A stretch of DNA of 64,000 nt from an uncultured Bacteroidales bacterium (lineage in GTDB: Bacteria; Bacteroidota; Bacteroidia; Bacteroidales; UBA932): assembly GCA_944322815.1 (NCBI GenBank), contig CALUQB010000002.1, positions 62,001 through 126,000 of the forward strand, given 5' to 3'. This document shows positions 26,108 through 34,991 of the stretch, piece by piece; the first letter of the stretch is position 1, and the number at the start of each line of letters is the position of its first letter. Under the pieces are notes generated by a model that searched no databases, was not told where the DNA came from, and worked only from the letters and a program-made list of their open reading frames with translations. Position numbers and translations under genes: made by a program.

Positions 26108-27425
26108 CGGAGTAATACGGATTCTGCAGAATAACGAGTCATATTCCATCTATAAAAAAGGAATATGGCTGTATATAATCCTGCTGATATTCGAAGGTGC
26201 TTTGAGAAAGTGGATACTGCCTTCTCTTGCCACACCGTTGCTGCTGGTAAGAGATCCTATCGTCATTTGGCTGGTCATCGAAGGCTGGAAAAAAGGATGG
26301 ATAAACGTATTCTATGCAAAAGCGATGATGGCTGTCGCCACACTGTCCTTTATCATTACGCTGTTGTTCGGCCATCAGAATATTCTTGTAGCCCTGTACG
26401 GTTGGAGAATCTACTTTTTCCATTTCCCTATGATATTCATTATAGGGAAGATACTGACCAGAGATGATATTCTACGCATCTGCCGTTTTTTCCTGTATAT
26501 ATCCATTCCGATGACCGTTCTGGTGGTGATTCAGTTTTATTCGCCACCTACGGCGTGGGTCAACATCGGTGTCGGCGGTGAAGGTACCGCAGGGTTCGGA
26601 GCGGTCGGGAATTTCATGCGGCCTCCCGGAGTATTCTCATTCACTGCCGGATACGTTGCTTTTCAGGGAATTGTCGGCTGTATCCTGCTATATTATCTGA
26701 TAATGAACAATTCATTGTATCAAAAGTATCAGATACAGCCCTGGCTGATAGCTACTGCATCAATCTGCTATCTGGTGGCTCTGCCTACTTCCATATCGCG
26801 GACAAACTTTTTCCAGACCCTGGTCTTCTTAGCCTTTACCGTTTTAGCGGCAATATTCATGAAGCGCTTGCGGCCAAAGGTTATCATGCTTCTATTTATC
26901 GGGGCAGGTATCATGATTCTGCTCACTGTTTCCGGACTGATAGCTACAAACATAGAAATATTTATGGCCCGCTTCGAAGGCGCAAATGAAGTTGAGGGAG
27001 GTATTGAAGGGGTTTTAGGTAACCGTTATATCGGAGGATTTCTCAGAGCTTTGACCAGAATAGATTTGCCAATATGCGGGTACGGCATCGGATTGGGAAC
27101 AAATGCCGGAGCAAATATAATGGGAGGAAACATGTTTTCTTTCGGATTCAACGGAGAAATCGAATGGGAACGCATTATCGGAGAGAGCGGATTTTTACTG
27201 GGGACTTCCATCATAGCTCTACGTCTGGCCCTCTCCATCGCCATGCTTTTCAAGTCGTTCAAACGCCTCAACGATAATTGCGATCTGCTGCCGTGGATGC
27301 TATGTGCCGGGATGATACTGTTTTTACCCCAGGCTCAATGGGGATCAACGACAAATCTTGGTTTTACCGTTCTCTTCGGAGGCCTGACCCTGGCTGCTAT
27401 CAGAACTTCACCCAGAGGAAAATGA
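26094..27425 (+). CDS. Wzy-like O-antigen/capsule polymerase
   Basis: 443 residues with 10-12 predicted TM helices and a large loop near residues 285-345 rich in glycine and charged residues, the layout of Wzy polymerases. Sequence motifs are weak in this family, so the call rests on topology and on its place between the flippase and glycosyltransferase genes; it is the only polytopic protein of this type in the locus. Overlaps the previous gene by 14 bases. Confidence 0.75.
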   Translation: METANGVIRILQNNESYSIYKKGIWLYIILLIFEGALRKWILPSLATPLLLVRDPIVIWLVIEGWKKGWINVFYAKAMMAVATLSFIITLLFGHQNILVALYGWRIYFFHFPMIFIIGKILTRDDILRICRFFLYISIPMTVLVVIQFYSPPTAWVNIGVGGEGTAGFGAVGNFMRPPGVFSFTAGYVAFQGIVGCILLYYLIMNNSLYQKYQIQPWLIATASICYLVALPTSISRTNFFQTLVFLAFTVLAAIFMKRLRPKVIMLLFIGAGIMILLTVSGLIATNIEIFMARFEGANEVEGGIEGVLGNRYIGGFLRALTRIDLPICGYGIGLGTNAGANIMGGNMFSFGFNGEIEWERIIGESGFLLGTSIIALRLALSIAMLFKSFKRLNDNCDLLPWMLCAGMILFLPQAQWGSTTNLGFTVLFGGLTLAAIRTSPRGK

Positions 27426-27504
27426 AATTAGCTGAATTAATTTTTCCAGTAAATCCATCCTCAATAAAAAGGATCATATTATATATACTCATTATTACAT
27501 ATAA

Positions 27505-28167
27505 ATGAAGATTTTTATTAACTGTCTGGTAGTCATCCTTCCATGGAAACTTAAACGGTGGATACTGAACCGTTTCTACAAATTCGATCTTCACAGAAAC
27601 GCTTATATCGGACTATCATATATTTTTCCGAAACATCTGACCATGGCTGAAGGTGCGTTTATAGGACACCTGAATGTTGCTATACACTTGGAAGAAATCC
27701 AACTGGGAAAAAACTGCACCATATCACGACAAAATTGGATAACAGGGTTTCCTCTTTCAAATAAAACACATTTTCAGGACTATCCGAACAGAATGCCAGC
27801 ACTAATCATGGATGAAGATTCTGCTATAACAAAACAACACATGATAGATTGTACTGATACAGTTACAATAGGATCATTTACATCCATTGCCGGCTATGGA
27901 ACACAGGTTTTATCTCATTCGACATCGCTTGAGAAAAACAGACAGAGTTGTGCCCGTATCTCTATCGGTCATCATTGTTTTGTAGGAACGCGTTCTATTA
28001 TTCTGCCAGGGACAATTTTGCCGGACCAGTCAGTTCTCGGAGCCGGAGGTGTCCTAACTAAACAATTCCATGAAAGCTTTGCTCTATATGGTGGTGTCCC
28101 GGCACGATTCATAAAAAAGATGGACGAGACATATTCATTCTTTCACCGTACTTATAGACCAAGGTAG
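27505..28167 (+). CDS. Acyltransferase with hexapeptide repeats
   Basis: 220 residues. N-terminal amphipathic segment ('ILPWKLKRWILNRFY'), then imperfect hexapeptide turns ('MAEGAFIGHLNVAIH', 'IGSFTSIAGYGTQVLSHST', 'IGHHCFVGTRSIILPGTIL') ending 'YGGVPARFIKK'. Most similar in layout to WbbJ/LbetaH sugar acetyltransferases. Clearly more AT-rich than the flanking genes, and separated from the previous gene by 79 bases, unusual in this compact operon, so it may be a recent insertion. Confident about the fold, not about the substrate. Confidence 0.78.
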   Translation: MKIFINCLVVILPWKLKRWILNRFYKFDLHRNAYIGLSYIFPKHLTMAEGAFIGHLNVAIHLEEIQLGKNCTISRQNWITGFPLSNKTHFQDYPNRMPALIMDEDSAITKQHMIDCTDTVTIGSFTSIAGYGTQVLSHSTSLEKNRQSCARISIGHHCFVGTRSIILPGTILPDQSVLGAGGVLTKQFHESFALYGGVPARFIKKMDETYSFFHRTYRPR

Positions 28168-28169
28168 AT

Positions 28170-29261
28170 ATGAAAGTCATCCATTATATCCCCAGTCTCG
28201 ATATCGGCAGCGGAGGGACCACGACATATATCAGGCTTCTGGGTGAAGAACTTGGCAAGATGTCGGAACTCCATATCGTCTCCCATCGGTCCGAACATCC
28301 TGCGGCAGTCAGGAACTGTACCCTACATTATATAGGGAAGGACATACTGTATAGAATGAGACATGACTGGAAAGGTATATTGGATAGAATACATCCGGAT
28401 ATAGTACATGTGAACTGCTGCTGGCTTCCATCATGTGCGCTGATACAGAAATGGTCTCAGAATGCCGGTTACAAGACAGTACTCTCCCCTCACGGAATGC
28501 TGGAGCCATGGATTATGGCCAGGCATCACTGGACCAGGAAAGTTCCGGCCTTGTGGCTTTACCAGAAAAAGGCTGTAGAAAAAGCCGACTATATTCATGC
28601 CACTTCAGAAACCGAAAGGACAAATCTGCTGGAGCTGGGCTACAACGATAAAATCGAAGTCATACCAAACGGAATAAATGTCAGTGAGATTCCGATGAAA
28701 TCCGACTGGAGACGGACAAAAAAGATACTGTTCCTGTCCAGGATTCATGAAAAGAAAGGCATTGAGTTTCTGCTGCGGGCAGCAGCAAAACTCAGAGACA
28801 GGCTTTACGGATATGAAATAACCATCGCAGGTGACGGTGCTCCTGACTATATTTCGCGACTTAAACAGTACGCGGAAAGTCTCGGTATCGGTTCCATGAC
28901 AGATTTCTGCGGGAATGTAACAGGCGAAAGCAAATGGAAACTCTTCATGTCTTCCGATGTATTCGTGCTGCCTACCTATTCGGAAAATTTCGGAATAGCA
29001 GTAGCGGAAGCCCTGGCATGCGGTATCCCTGTCATCACTACCAAAGGTGCCCCGTGGCATGAACTGGAAACCAGGAAATGCGGCTGGTGGACTGAAATCG
29101 GAGAAAAGTCGACAACTGATGCTCTCGAAAAGTTTCTGGCTTGTACGGAAAACGAACTGGAAGAAATGGGAAGAAACGGACGGAAACTGATCGAAGAAAA
29201 GTACTCTTCTCTGAATATGGCCGGGAAAATGCTCGGACTGTATATGAAACTTGACCAATGA
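28170..29261 (+). CDS. Glycosyltransferase family 4
   Basis: 363 residues, GT-B. 'SLDIGSGGTTTYIRLLGEEL' at the N-terminus is the usual acceptor-domain glycine loop; 'KKILFLSRIHEKKGIEFLL' and 'VLPTYSENFGIAVAEALACGIPVI' form the donor site. Adds one sugar of the repeat unit. Overlaps the following acetyltransferase gene by 4 bases (ATGA). Confidence 0.88.
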   Translation: MKVIHYIPSLDIGSGGTTTYIRLLGEELGKMSELHIVSHRSEHPAAVRNCTLHYIGKDILYRMRHDWKGILDRIHPDIVHVNCCWLPSCALIQKWSQNAGYKTVLSPHGMLEPWIMARHHWTRKVPALWLYQKKAVEKADYIHATSETERTNLLELGYNDKIEVIPNGINVSEIPMKSDWRRTKKILFLSRIHEKKGIEFLLRAAAKLRDRLYGYEITIAGDGAPDYISRLKQYAESLGIGSMTDFCGNVTGESKWKLFMSSDVFVLPTYSENFGIAVAEALACGIPVITTKGAPWHELETRKCGWWTEIGEKSTTDALEKFLACTENELEEMGRNGRKLIEEKYSSLNMAGKMLGLYMKLDQ

Positions 29262-29812
29262 GACAGCAGGAATTTGACAAATATATAGACGTGTACACTT
29301 TTTCAGACAGGATCAAACGCTTAGTCTGGAACATTGTATGGGCCTTGTTTTTCAGGCCATTTGCCCTGCCTGTCTTCAACGGTTACCGGAGATTTGTCCT
29401 TAAACTTTTCGGAGCCAGAATGGATAAAGGGAGCAAGGTGTATGCTTCTGCCAGGATATGGGCGCCGTGGAACCTCGAAATGGGAGAAAGGTCCTGCATA
29501 GGTCCCGATGCCATCATTTACAATGCCGGACATGTCAGGATCGGGAAAAAGGTCGTGATATCGCAGTATGTATACCTCTGTACAGCCACTCATGACTATA
29601 CGTCCTATCACAATACGCTGTACTGGAAAGGTATCGAAATCGACGACTATGCATGGATAGCTGCCCGGGCTTTCGTAGGTCCGGGAGTACATGTAGGTGA
29701 AAGGGCCATAATCGGAGCCTGCGCCGTTCAGACAAAGGATGCAGAGCCTTATGGCATTTATGGCGGGAATCCGTCAAAATATCTGAAAAAAAGGGTAATG
29801 AGAGATGAATGA
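29258..29812 (+). CDS. WcaF-like sugar O-acetyltransferase
   Basis: 184 residues. The left-handed beta-helix domain has 'CIGPDAIIYNAGHVRIGKKVVISQYVYLCTATHDY', whose histidine is the presumed base, and 'IGACAVQTKDAEPYGIYGGNP' at the end. Nearest family is the colanic-acid acetyltransferase WcaF. Probable O-acetylation of the repeat unit; one of three hexapeptide acyltransferases in this locus. Confidence 0.87.
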   Translation: MRQQEFDKYIDVYTFSDRIKRLVWNIVWALFFRPFALPVFNGYRRFVLKLFGARMDKGSKVYASARIWAPWNLEMGERSCIGPDAIIYNAGHVRIGKKVVISQYVYLCTATHDYTSYHNTLYWKGIEIDDYAWIAARAFVGPGVHVGERAIIGACAVQTKDAEPYGIYGGNPSKYLKKRVMRDE

Positions 29813-30719
29813 TTCCATCGCCGCCATCATCCTCACGAAAAACGAGGAAAAGCATATAGCCCGCTGCATCGGATCCCTGCAGGGAATCTGCGAAGAAATC
29901 TTCGTGATAGATTCATACAGTACCGACAGGACCTGTGAGATAGCTGCGTCCATGGGAGCGGAAATCTATCGGCATCCATGGAAGAACTATGCTGCACAGT
30001 TCAACTTCGGAGTACATGAGTGCCCTGTAAAATCCGAATGGATATGGAGAATAGATGCCGACGAATTTCTGGAAGGAAATATCGGGAAAGCGGTCAAGGA
30101 AGTCCTGTCCGGTTGCCCGTCGGATGTCAACGGAATATATGTTCGGAAACGGATAGATTTCATGGGACGGCCGCTGATGCATGGGGGCTGGTACCCGAGC
30201 TATCATCTCAAGGTATTCCGCAAAGGTCACGGAGAATGTGAGAATCGCTGGATGGATGAACACATACAGCTGACAGACGGCAGGACTGTCACGGTAAGGG
30301 AGGGAAACCAGGTGGATGCAAACCTGAATGACCTGACCTGGTGGACAAACAAGCATAACGGATACGCCACACGCGAGATGCTGGACATGCTCATGATGGA
30401 ATACGGCATGGACGAACATCAGGGCGTAAGGCCACGCCTCTTCGGCACGGAAGAACAGCGGAAGCGATGGCTGAAACTAAGATATGTCAGGTTTCCTCTT
30501 TTTATCAGACCGTTCATAAATTTTTTCATACGATACGTTTTGAGAGGCGGGTTTCTGGACGGACGTGAAGGATTCATCTGGCATGTCCTGCAAGGCTTCT
30601 GGTACAGGTTCCTGGTAGATGCCAAAATATTCGAAATAAAAAAATCCTGCCACTGGGACGACACTCTGATTAAAGAATATATCAGGAATGAAAATATCCA
30701 TTATCACCACATGCTATAA
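29805..30719 (+). CDS. Glycosyltransferase family 2 (WaaE-like)
   Basis: 304 residues, GT-A fold. 'AAIILTKNEEKHIARCIGSL' opens the nucleotide-binding domain; 'FVIDSYSTDRT' and 'WRIDADEFLEG' supply the DxD-type metal site. The long C-terminal part with basic amphipathic helices resembles LPS-core beta-glucosyltransferases of the WaaE/KdtX group. Overlaps the next gene by 32 bases. Confidence 0.87.
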   Translation: MNDSIAAIILTKNEEKHIARCIGSLQGICEEIFVIDSYSTDRTCEIAASMGAEIYRHPWKNYAAQFNFGVHECPVKSEWIWRIDADEFLEGNIGKAVKEVLSGCPSDVNGIYVRKRIDFMGRPLMHGGWYPSYHLKVFRKGHGECENRWMDEHIQLTDGRTVTVREGNQVDANLNDLTWWTNKHNGYATREMLDMLMMEYGMDEHQGVRPRLFGTEEQRKRWLKLRYVRFPLFIRPFINFFIRYVLRGGFLDGREGFIWHVLQGFWYRFLVDAKIFEIKKSCHWDDTLIKEYIRNENIHYHHML

Positions 30720-31461
30720 CAGGGAGAAGACGATAGGACAGGCTATCGAAAGCGTGATCGGACAGGACTATCCTGACATCGAATACATAGTGGTGGACGG
30801 GGCGAGCAAGGATCACTCGCCAAGTGTCATCTCAGGATACAGAGACAGGATTTCCAGAATAATATCCGAACCGGATCACGGGATGTATGAAGCCATAAAC
30901 AAGGGTATACGTGCCTCTACCGGAGACGTAGTCGGCCTCCTGCATTCAGACGATTTCCTGATCAACCCACATATCATTTCCGATATGGCCGATGCGTTTC
31001 AAAGAACCGGTGCCGACATCATATACGGGGACGGACTGTTCGTGGATCCTGCCGATACGGACAAAGTGATACGGGACTGGAAGAGCGGAAGCTACAGAAA
31101 ATGGAAAGTAAGGTGCGGATGGCTGCCCCTGCATCCGACAGTGTATATCAGACGGGAAGCCCTGGAAAGATACGGTCTGTATGACGAGACGTACAAGATA
31201 GCTGCCGATTCCGATTTTCTGGTCCGATATCTTCTGGAAGCGGACCTCAAAGTGGAATATCTGGACAGATACATTCTGAAAATGCGTATGGGAGGGCTTT
31301 CCACTGACAAACGCAGGCGGAAACAGATGTGGGATGAAGACTGCAGGGTATACAGGACACACGGGTTTGCCGGAATACCCTCAAAACTGATGAAAATGTG
31401 CTGGAAACTGCCTCAGTATCTGAGGGCCGTATTCAAAAAAGATTTCAGAGACGATGAATGA
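30688..31461 (+). CDS. Glycosyltransferase family 2
   Basis: 257 residues. 'ISIITTCYNREKTIGQAIESV', 'EYIVVDGASKDHS', the metal site 'LLHSDDFL' and 'GWLPLHPTVYIRREAL' match the WcaE-like GT2 group. Ends 8 bases into the next gene. Transfers a sugar to the lipid-linked intermediate; donor unknown. Confidence 0.88.
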   Translation: MKISIITTCYNREKTIGQAIESVIGQDYPDIEYIVVDGASKDHSPSVISGYRDRISRIISEPDHGMYEAINKGIRASTGDVVGLLHSDDFLINPHIISDMADAFQRTGADIIYGDGLFVDPADTDKVIRDWKSGSYRKWKVRCGWLPLHPTVYIRREALERYGLYDETYKIAADSDFLVRYLLEADLKVEYLDRYILKMRMGGLSTDKRRRKQMWDEDCRVYRTHGFAGIPSKLMKMCWKLPQYLRAVFKKDFRDDE

Positions 31462-32515
31462 CCTGATGCAGATCTTTTTCCATTTTTTGAGAAAAGGTCT
31501 GTGGTATGACGATAAGGAAGACAATGTCTCCGATATTTCCAGAGGAGAATGGATGCGGCTGTTCGCATTGGCGCATGAACAGGCCGTCACCGGTCTGTTC
31601 ATCGACGGAGTATCACAGACGGCCATGCGCCCGGATGAGGATATATGGGTGAAGTGGATAGCTCATCTGCTGCATCTGGAACAGATGAACAGTTTCCTGG
31701 CAGAAAGAGGCAGCTGGTGGACGGACATGCTGGCAAGCAAAGGAATACGTGCGGAGATTTTCAAGGGCACTTCGGTCGCCGGATGGTATCCGCATCCTGA
31801 ACACCGCAGCTATGGTGATATAGACATCGTGGTGACAGACGGGTGGAATAAACTGGAATCTCTTCTTGCAAACAGTCAGATACCGTTCGTCTACAAGAAA
31901 AAGGAGATGGCTGTCCATGAAAACAAAGGAGTGTCAATAGAATTCCATCCTCAATGGGAACATCTCTACTCCCCTGCCGCCAATGCCCGCTATCAGGAAA
32001 TGTGCCGTGAATCCGGCATGATCAGCAAGGAACTGTATCTGGTCAGCCTTATTTTGCACCTGCAGCGGCATTTCCTCATCTACGGCGTGGGACTGAAACA
32101 GGTCTGCGACATAGCGGTAATGATCAGGTATTCCGGAGCGGATATGGACAAAACAGCGGAAATTCTCCGCCGGCTGCATATAGTCAGATTCAGCCGCCTG
32201 CTGTTTGGCTTCATCGAAAAATATCTGGGAGGGTCATGCAGGTATCCCCTGCCGCCAGATCCTGACAGAAAGAAAATCAGTGTCATGGAAGACGTTTTTT
32301 TCAGGGACGGATACAGGCTGCAGTCCGAACGTGAACATATAGCGTCCGGAACCAGGAATACTGCAGCAAGGATAGGAGTGAATGCCATGTTCTGGTTCAA
32401 ACGCAGTCTGAAACTTGTCAGCGTATTGCCTGAAGAATCCGTCTGCTTCCTGCTGGACAAGTCATTGAGCAGGATGTGCGGACTTTTCAGCAGGAAAAAC
32501 TTCCTTAAAACCTAA
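31454..32515 (+). CDS. Nucleotidyltransferase-fold protein (NTP_transf_5-like)
   Basis: 353 residues. The core 'AEIFKGTSVAGWYPHPEHRSYGDIDI' (Lys104-Gly105; GDIDI at 121-125) fits the metal site of a nucleotidyltransferase fold as in the NTP_transf_5 family; 'EFHPQWEH' follows. Family members are often encoded with HprK-like kinases and PqqD-like proteins in polysaccharide and peptide-tailoring clusters, and one is in the paeninodin lasso-peptide cluster. Both of those partners are in this window. The reaction is not established. It lies between a glycosyltransferase and the initiating sugar transferase. Confidence 0.75.
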   Translation: MNDLMQIFFHFLRKGLWYDDKEDNVSDISRGEWMRLFALAHEQAVTGLFIDGVSQTAMRPDEDIWVKWIAHLLHLEQMNSFLAERGSWWTDMLASKGIRAEIFKGTSVAGWYPHPEHRSYGDIDIVVTDGWNKLESLLANSQIPFVYKKKEMAVHENKGVSIEFHPQWEHLYSPAANARYQEMCRESGMISKELYLVSLILHLQRHFLIYGVGLKQVCDIAVMIRYSGADMDKTAEILRRLHIVRFSRLLFGFIEKYLGGSCRYPLPPDPDRKKISVMEDVFFRDGYRLQSEREHIASGTRNTAARIGVNAMFWFKRSLKLVSVLPEESVCFLLDKSLSRMCGLFSRKNFLKT

Positions 32516-32518
32516 CTG

Positions 32519-33163
32519 ATGGATACTGATATCACAAATACGGAACACTGTCTGAGAATAGACACAGCCTGGAGCAAAATCATGAAGCGGAGTTTCGACA
32601 TACTCTTCTCAGCAGTATTCCTGTGCACGGTCTTTCCCGTGATTTTCATCATAGTATACATAGTGACGAAAACCACGATGCCGGGAAAAATTTTCTTCAT
32701 CCAGAAACGTTCCGGAATCAACGGGAAAGTATTCAGATGCTACAAGTTCAGGACAATGCTGGAAAATGCCGACTCCGACAATCTTCAGGCGACACGCGGA
32801 GACACCCGGGTAACGCGTTGGGGACATATCCTGAGAAAAACCAGCATCGATGAAACTCCCCAGTTCATAAATGTCCTGAAAGGAGATATGAGCATAGTAG
32901 GACCCCGCCCCCACATGATCAGACAGACCATCGAATACTCACGTCTGATAGACGGCTACATGAAACGGCTTCATGTAAAGCCTGGAGTCACGGGATGGAG
33001 CCAGATTCACGGTTACAGAGGCGAAATCAGGCAACTGTCTGATATGGAGAACAGAGTCCGATACGATATATGGTATATCAGACACTGGAGCTTCCGACTC
33101 GACCTGTTTATCATATTCAACACTGCTACAAAATGCCTGTACGGCGATGAAAACGCGTACTGA
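32519..33163 (+). CDS. Initiating sugar-phosphate transferase (monotopic PGT)
   Basis: 214 residues. One N-terminal hydrophobic segment ('[20 protein letters not shown]'), then '[22 protein letters not shown]', '[25 protein letters not shown]' and '[16 protein letters not shown]', all signatures of the bacterial sugar transferase family. Transfers the first sugar-1-phosphate to undecaprenyl phosphate, starting repeat-unit assembly. Short form, without the WcaJ N-terminal domain. Confidence 0.93.
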   Translation: MDTDITNTEHCLRIDTAWSKIMKRSFDILFSAVFLCTVFPVIFIIVYIVTKTTMPGKIFFIQKRSGINGKVFRCYKFRTMLENADSDNLQATRGDTRVTRWGHILRKTSIDETPQFINVLKGDMSIVGPRPHMIRQTIEYSRLIDGYMKRLHVKPGVTGWSQIHGYRGEIRQLSDMENRVRYDIWYIRHWSFRLDLFIIFNTATKCLYGDENAY

Positions 33164-33189
33164 TGATTATTAATTCCAAATCTATATTT

Positions 33190-34989
33190 ATGATGAAAAA
33201 AACTGTATTAAGTCTTATCCTGATGCTGTCCTGTTTTCTGGGCAGCATGAATGCACAGGAACCGACGGTGGTCAGTGATACCGTCCGGTGTGCAGCGTGT
33301 GACAGCATCTATCTGCCTCAGCCCACGGACGACAAGCACCGTGTAGTCACGAACAAGTTCAAGGACAACTGGTTCATTCTCGGCGGAGTCGGAATCCATG
33401 CATTTTCAGGAGATTATTCGGAAGTCTACAAGTATTCCGGTTTCATCTCTCCGGATTTCACGATAGGAGCCGGTAAATGGTTTACTCCGGGCATCGGTGC
33501 CAAACTCCAGTTCGGAATCGGAAACTCCCGCGGCTACAGCAAGGAATGGACTCCGTTCACTTATGGTGACCGGATGGTCAATGGTGCCGGGATACCTTTC
33601 TGGAAATCGAACAACAAATGGCTCGATGTCAACGCCAGCGTCATGTTCAATCTCTCCCGTCTGTTCAGCGGCTATGAAGGAAAGGATTCCGACCGTCTGA
33701 TGAACCAGTTCATCGCATCCGTCGGAATAGGAGCCCTTCACCACTGGGGTATCGAAGAGCAGCGCAACGAATGGAGCGGACACTTCGAACTGCAGTACAG
33801 CCGTTTCTTCGACAAGAAGAAAAGCATTTCCCTGGATCTGAAAGCCCAGACGATGCTGTATCAGACAAACTTCGATGGTGTAGAACTTAAAAGCTCAGGT
33901 GAAAACAGCGCATGGTTCGATATAAACTACGGGCTGAGCCTGGGTGTGACATACTATTTCAAGAAAAGGCATTGGGACAGATGCGTTCCAAGCGAAAAGC
34001 ATGTATACAATGTCACGAGGAACGTCATAATGCCTGTCCCGGTCAATGACTGTCCGGAGTATGGCGTGATGGAGTTCTACGTATTCTTCCCGAACAACTA
34101 TTCAGGATGCGACGATGCTCCGGTAGCGACAGATGCACAGGTGAATGCCATCGACTATCTGGCATCCGGTGTCTTCACCCAGAAAAGATTCGAGGACACG
34201 GATGCAGTAGCATCACGGCTGGCGGCAGGAGCTTCTCTCAAAGGCCTGAAAACAGTCGATATACCTACCGCCGAGTTCATGGCAATGCTGGATTCCCTGA
34301 ATGCTGAAGATTCCGTAAACATGCGTTACGGTTATGAAATGACAGCCTCCCCTGTCTCTCTGAGCATGGATGCTGAAAGCATGAATGCATTCAAGGAGAA
34401 GACAGGATACTATTATGCTCCTGTCTACAGCGGGAACAACACCTGGTACTACAGGATAGACAACGAGACAGGGACACAGCGGCTGGTCGCTGATGCGAAC
34501 TACAAGGAAACACAGTCATTCTCGCTGAATGCCCATGAAGGACTGGAAATGGTCCGCAAATACATGAATTACAACTATGACGCAGACCTGTACAGCTTCG
34601 CTGACGTATACGGGGCCATCGATGACAACGGCAGCTGCGTAGCCGAGTCAGCAGACTCAGCCACGGTAAAAAGAATCGAAAAGATATTTGCCGACGGCAA
34701 GATCCTTTATGTAGTAGCGGAAGGATTCGCCACCAGCCAGGACAACTTCATCGGGGAAGATGCCGAGAACATCGGTCTGGAGCGAAACAGGAAACTGGCA
34801 TTCAACAGAGCCTACACTGTAGTGCAGTGGCTGAAAGGCAACAGCGGTTTCGAAAATCTTCCTGATGATTATTTTGCCATAAATGCACTGAATGACCCTA
34901 TCATCAGAGTCGATGATGACAGTGTACAGGGACTCAACGCGAAGATGAGAAGATGCGTGAAAGTAAGAATCCACTATGTTATAGACTGA
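33190..34989 (+). CDS. Outer-membrane protein with OmpA-like C-terminal region
   Basis: 599 residues from the ATG before MKKTVLSLILMLSCF; the next ATG, three bases on, is equally good. Signal peptide, then a beta-barrel-like region (about 45-280: 'WFILGGVGIHAFSGDYSEVY', 'YGLSLGVTYYFKK'), a linker, and a C-terminal region with 'IGLERNRKLAFNRAYTVVQWL' that resembles the OmpA peptidoglycan-binding domain. Such proteins occur near surface-polysaccharide loci in Bacteroidales; a structural or anchoring role is plausible. No obvious promoter separates it from the upstream gene, so it belongs to the same transcript. Confidence 0.75.
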   Translation: MMKKTVLSLILMLSCFLGSMNAQEPTVVSDTVRCAACDSIYLPQPTDDKHRVVTNKFKDNWFILGGVGIHAFSGDYSEVYKYSGFISPDFTIGAGKWFTPGIGAKLQFGIGNSRGYSKEWTPFTYGDRMVNGAGIPFWKSNNKWLDVNASVMFNLSRLFSGYEGKDSDRLMNQFIASVGIGALHHWGIEEQRNEWSGHFELQYSRFFDKKKSISLDLKAQTMLYQTNFDGVELKSSGENSAWFDINYGLSLGVTYYFKKRHWDRCVPSEKHVYNVTRNVIMPVPVNDCPEYGVMEFYVFFPNNYSGCDDAPVATDAQVNAIDYLASGVFTQKRFEDTDAVASRLAAGASLKGLKTVDIPTAEFMAMLDSLNAEDSVNMRYGYEMTASPVSLSMDAESMNAFKEKTGYYYAPVYSGNNTWYYRIDNETGTQRLVADANYKETQSFSLNAHEGLEMVRKYMNYNYDADLYSFADVYGAIDDNGSCVAESADSATVKRIEKIFADGKILYVVAEGFATSQDNFIGEDAENIGLERNRKLAFNRAYTVVQWLKGNSGFENLPDDYFAINALNDPIIRVDDDSVQGLNAKMRRCVKVRIHYVID

Positions 34990-34991
34990 AA

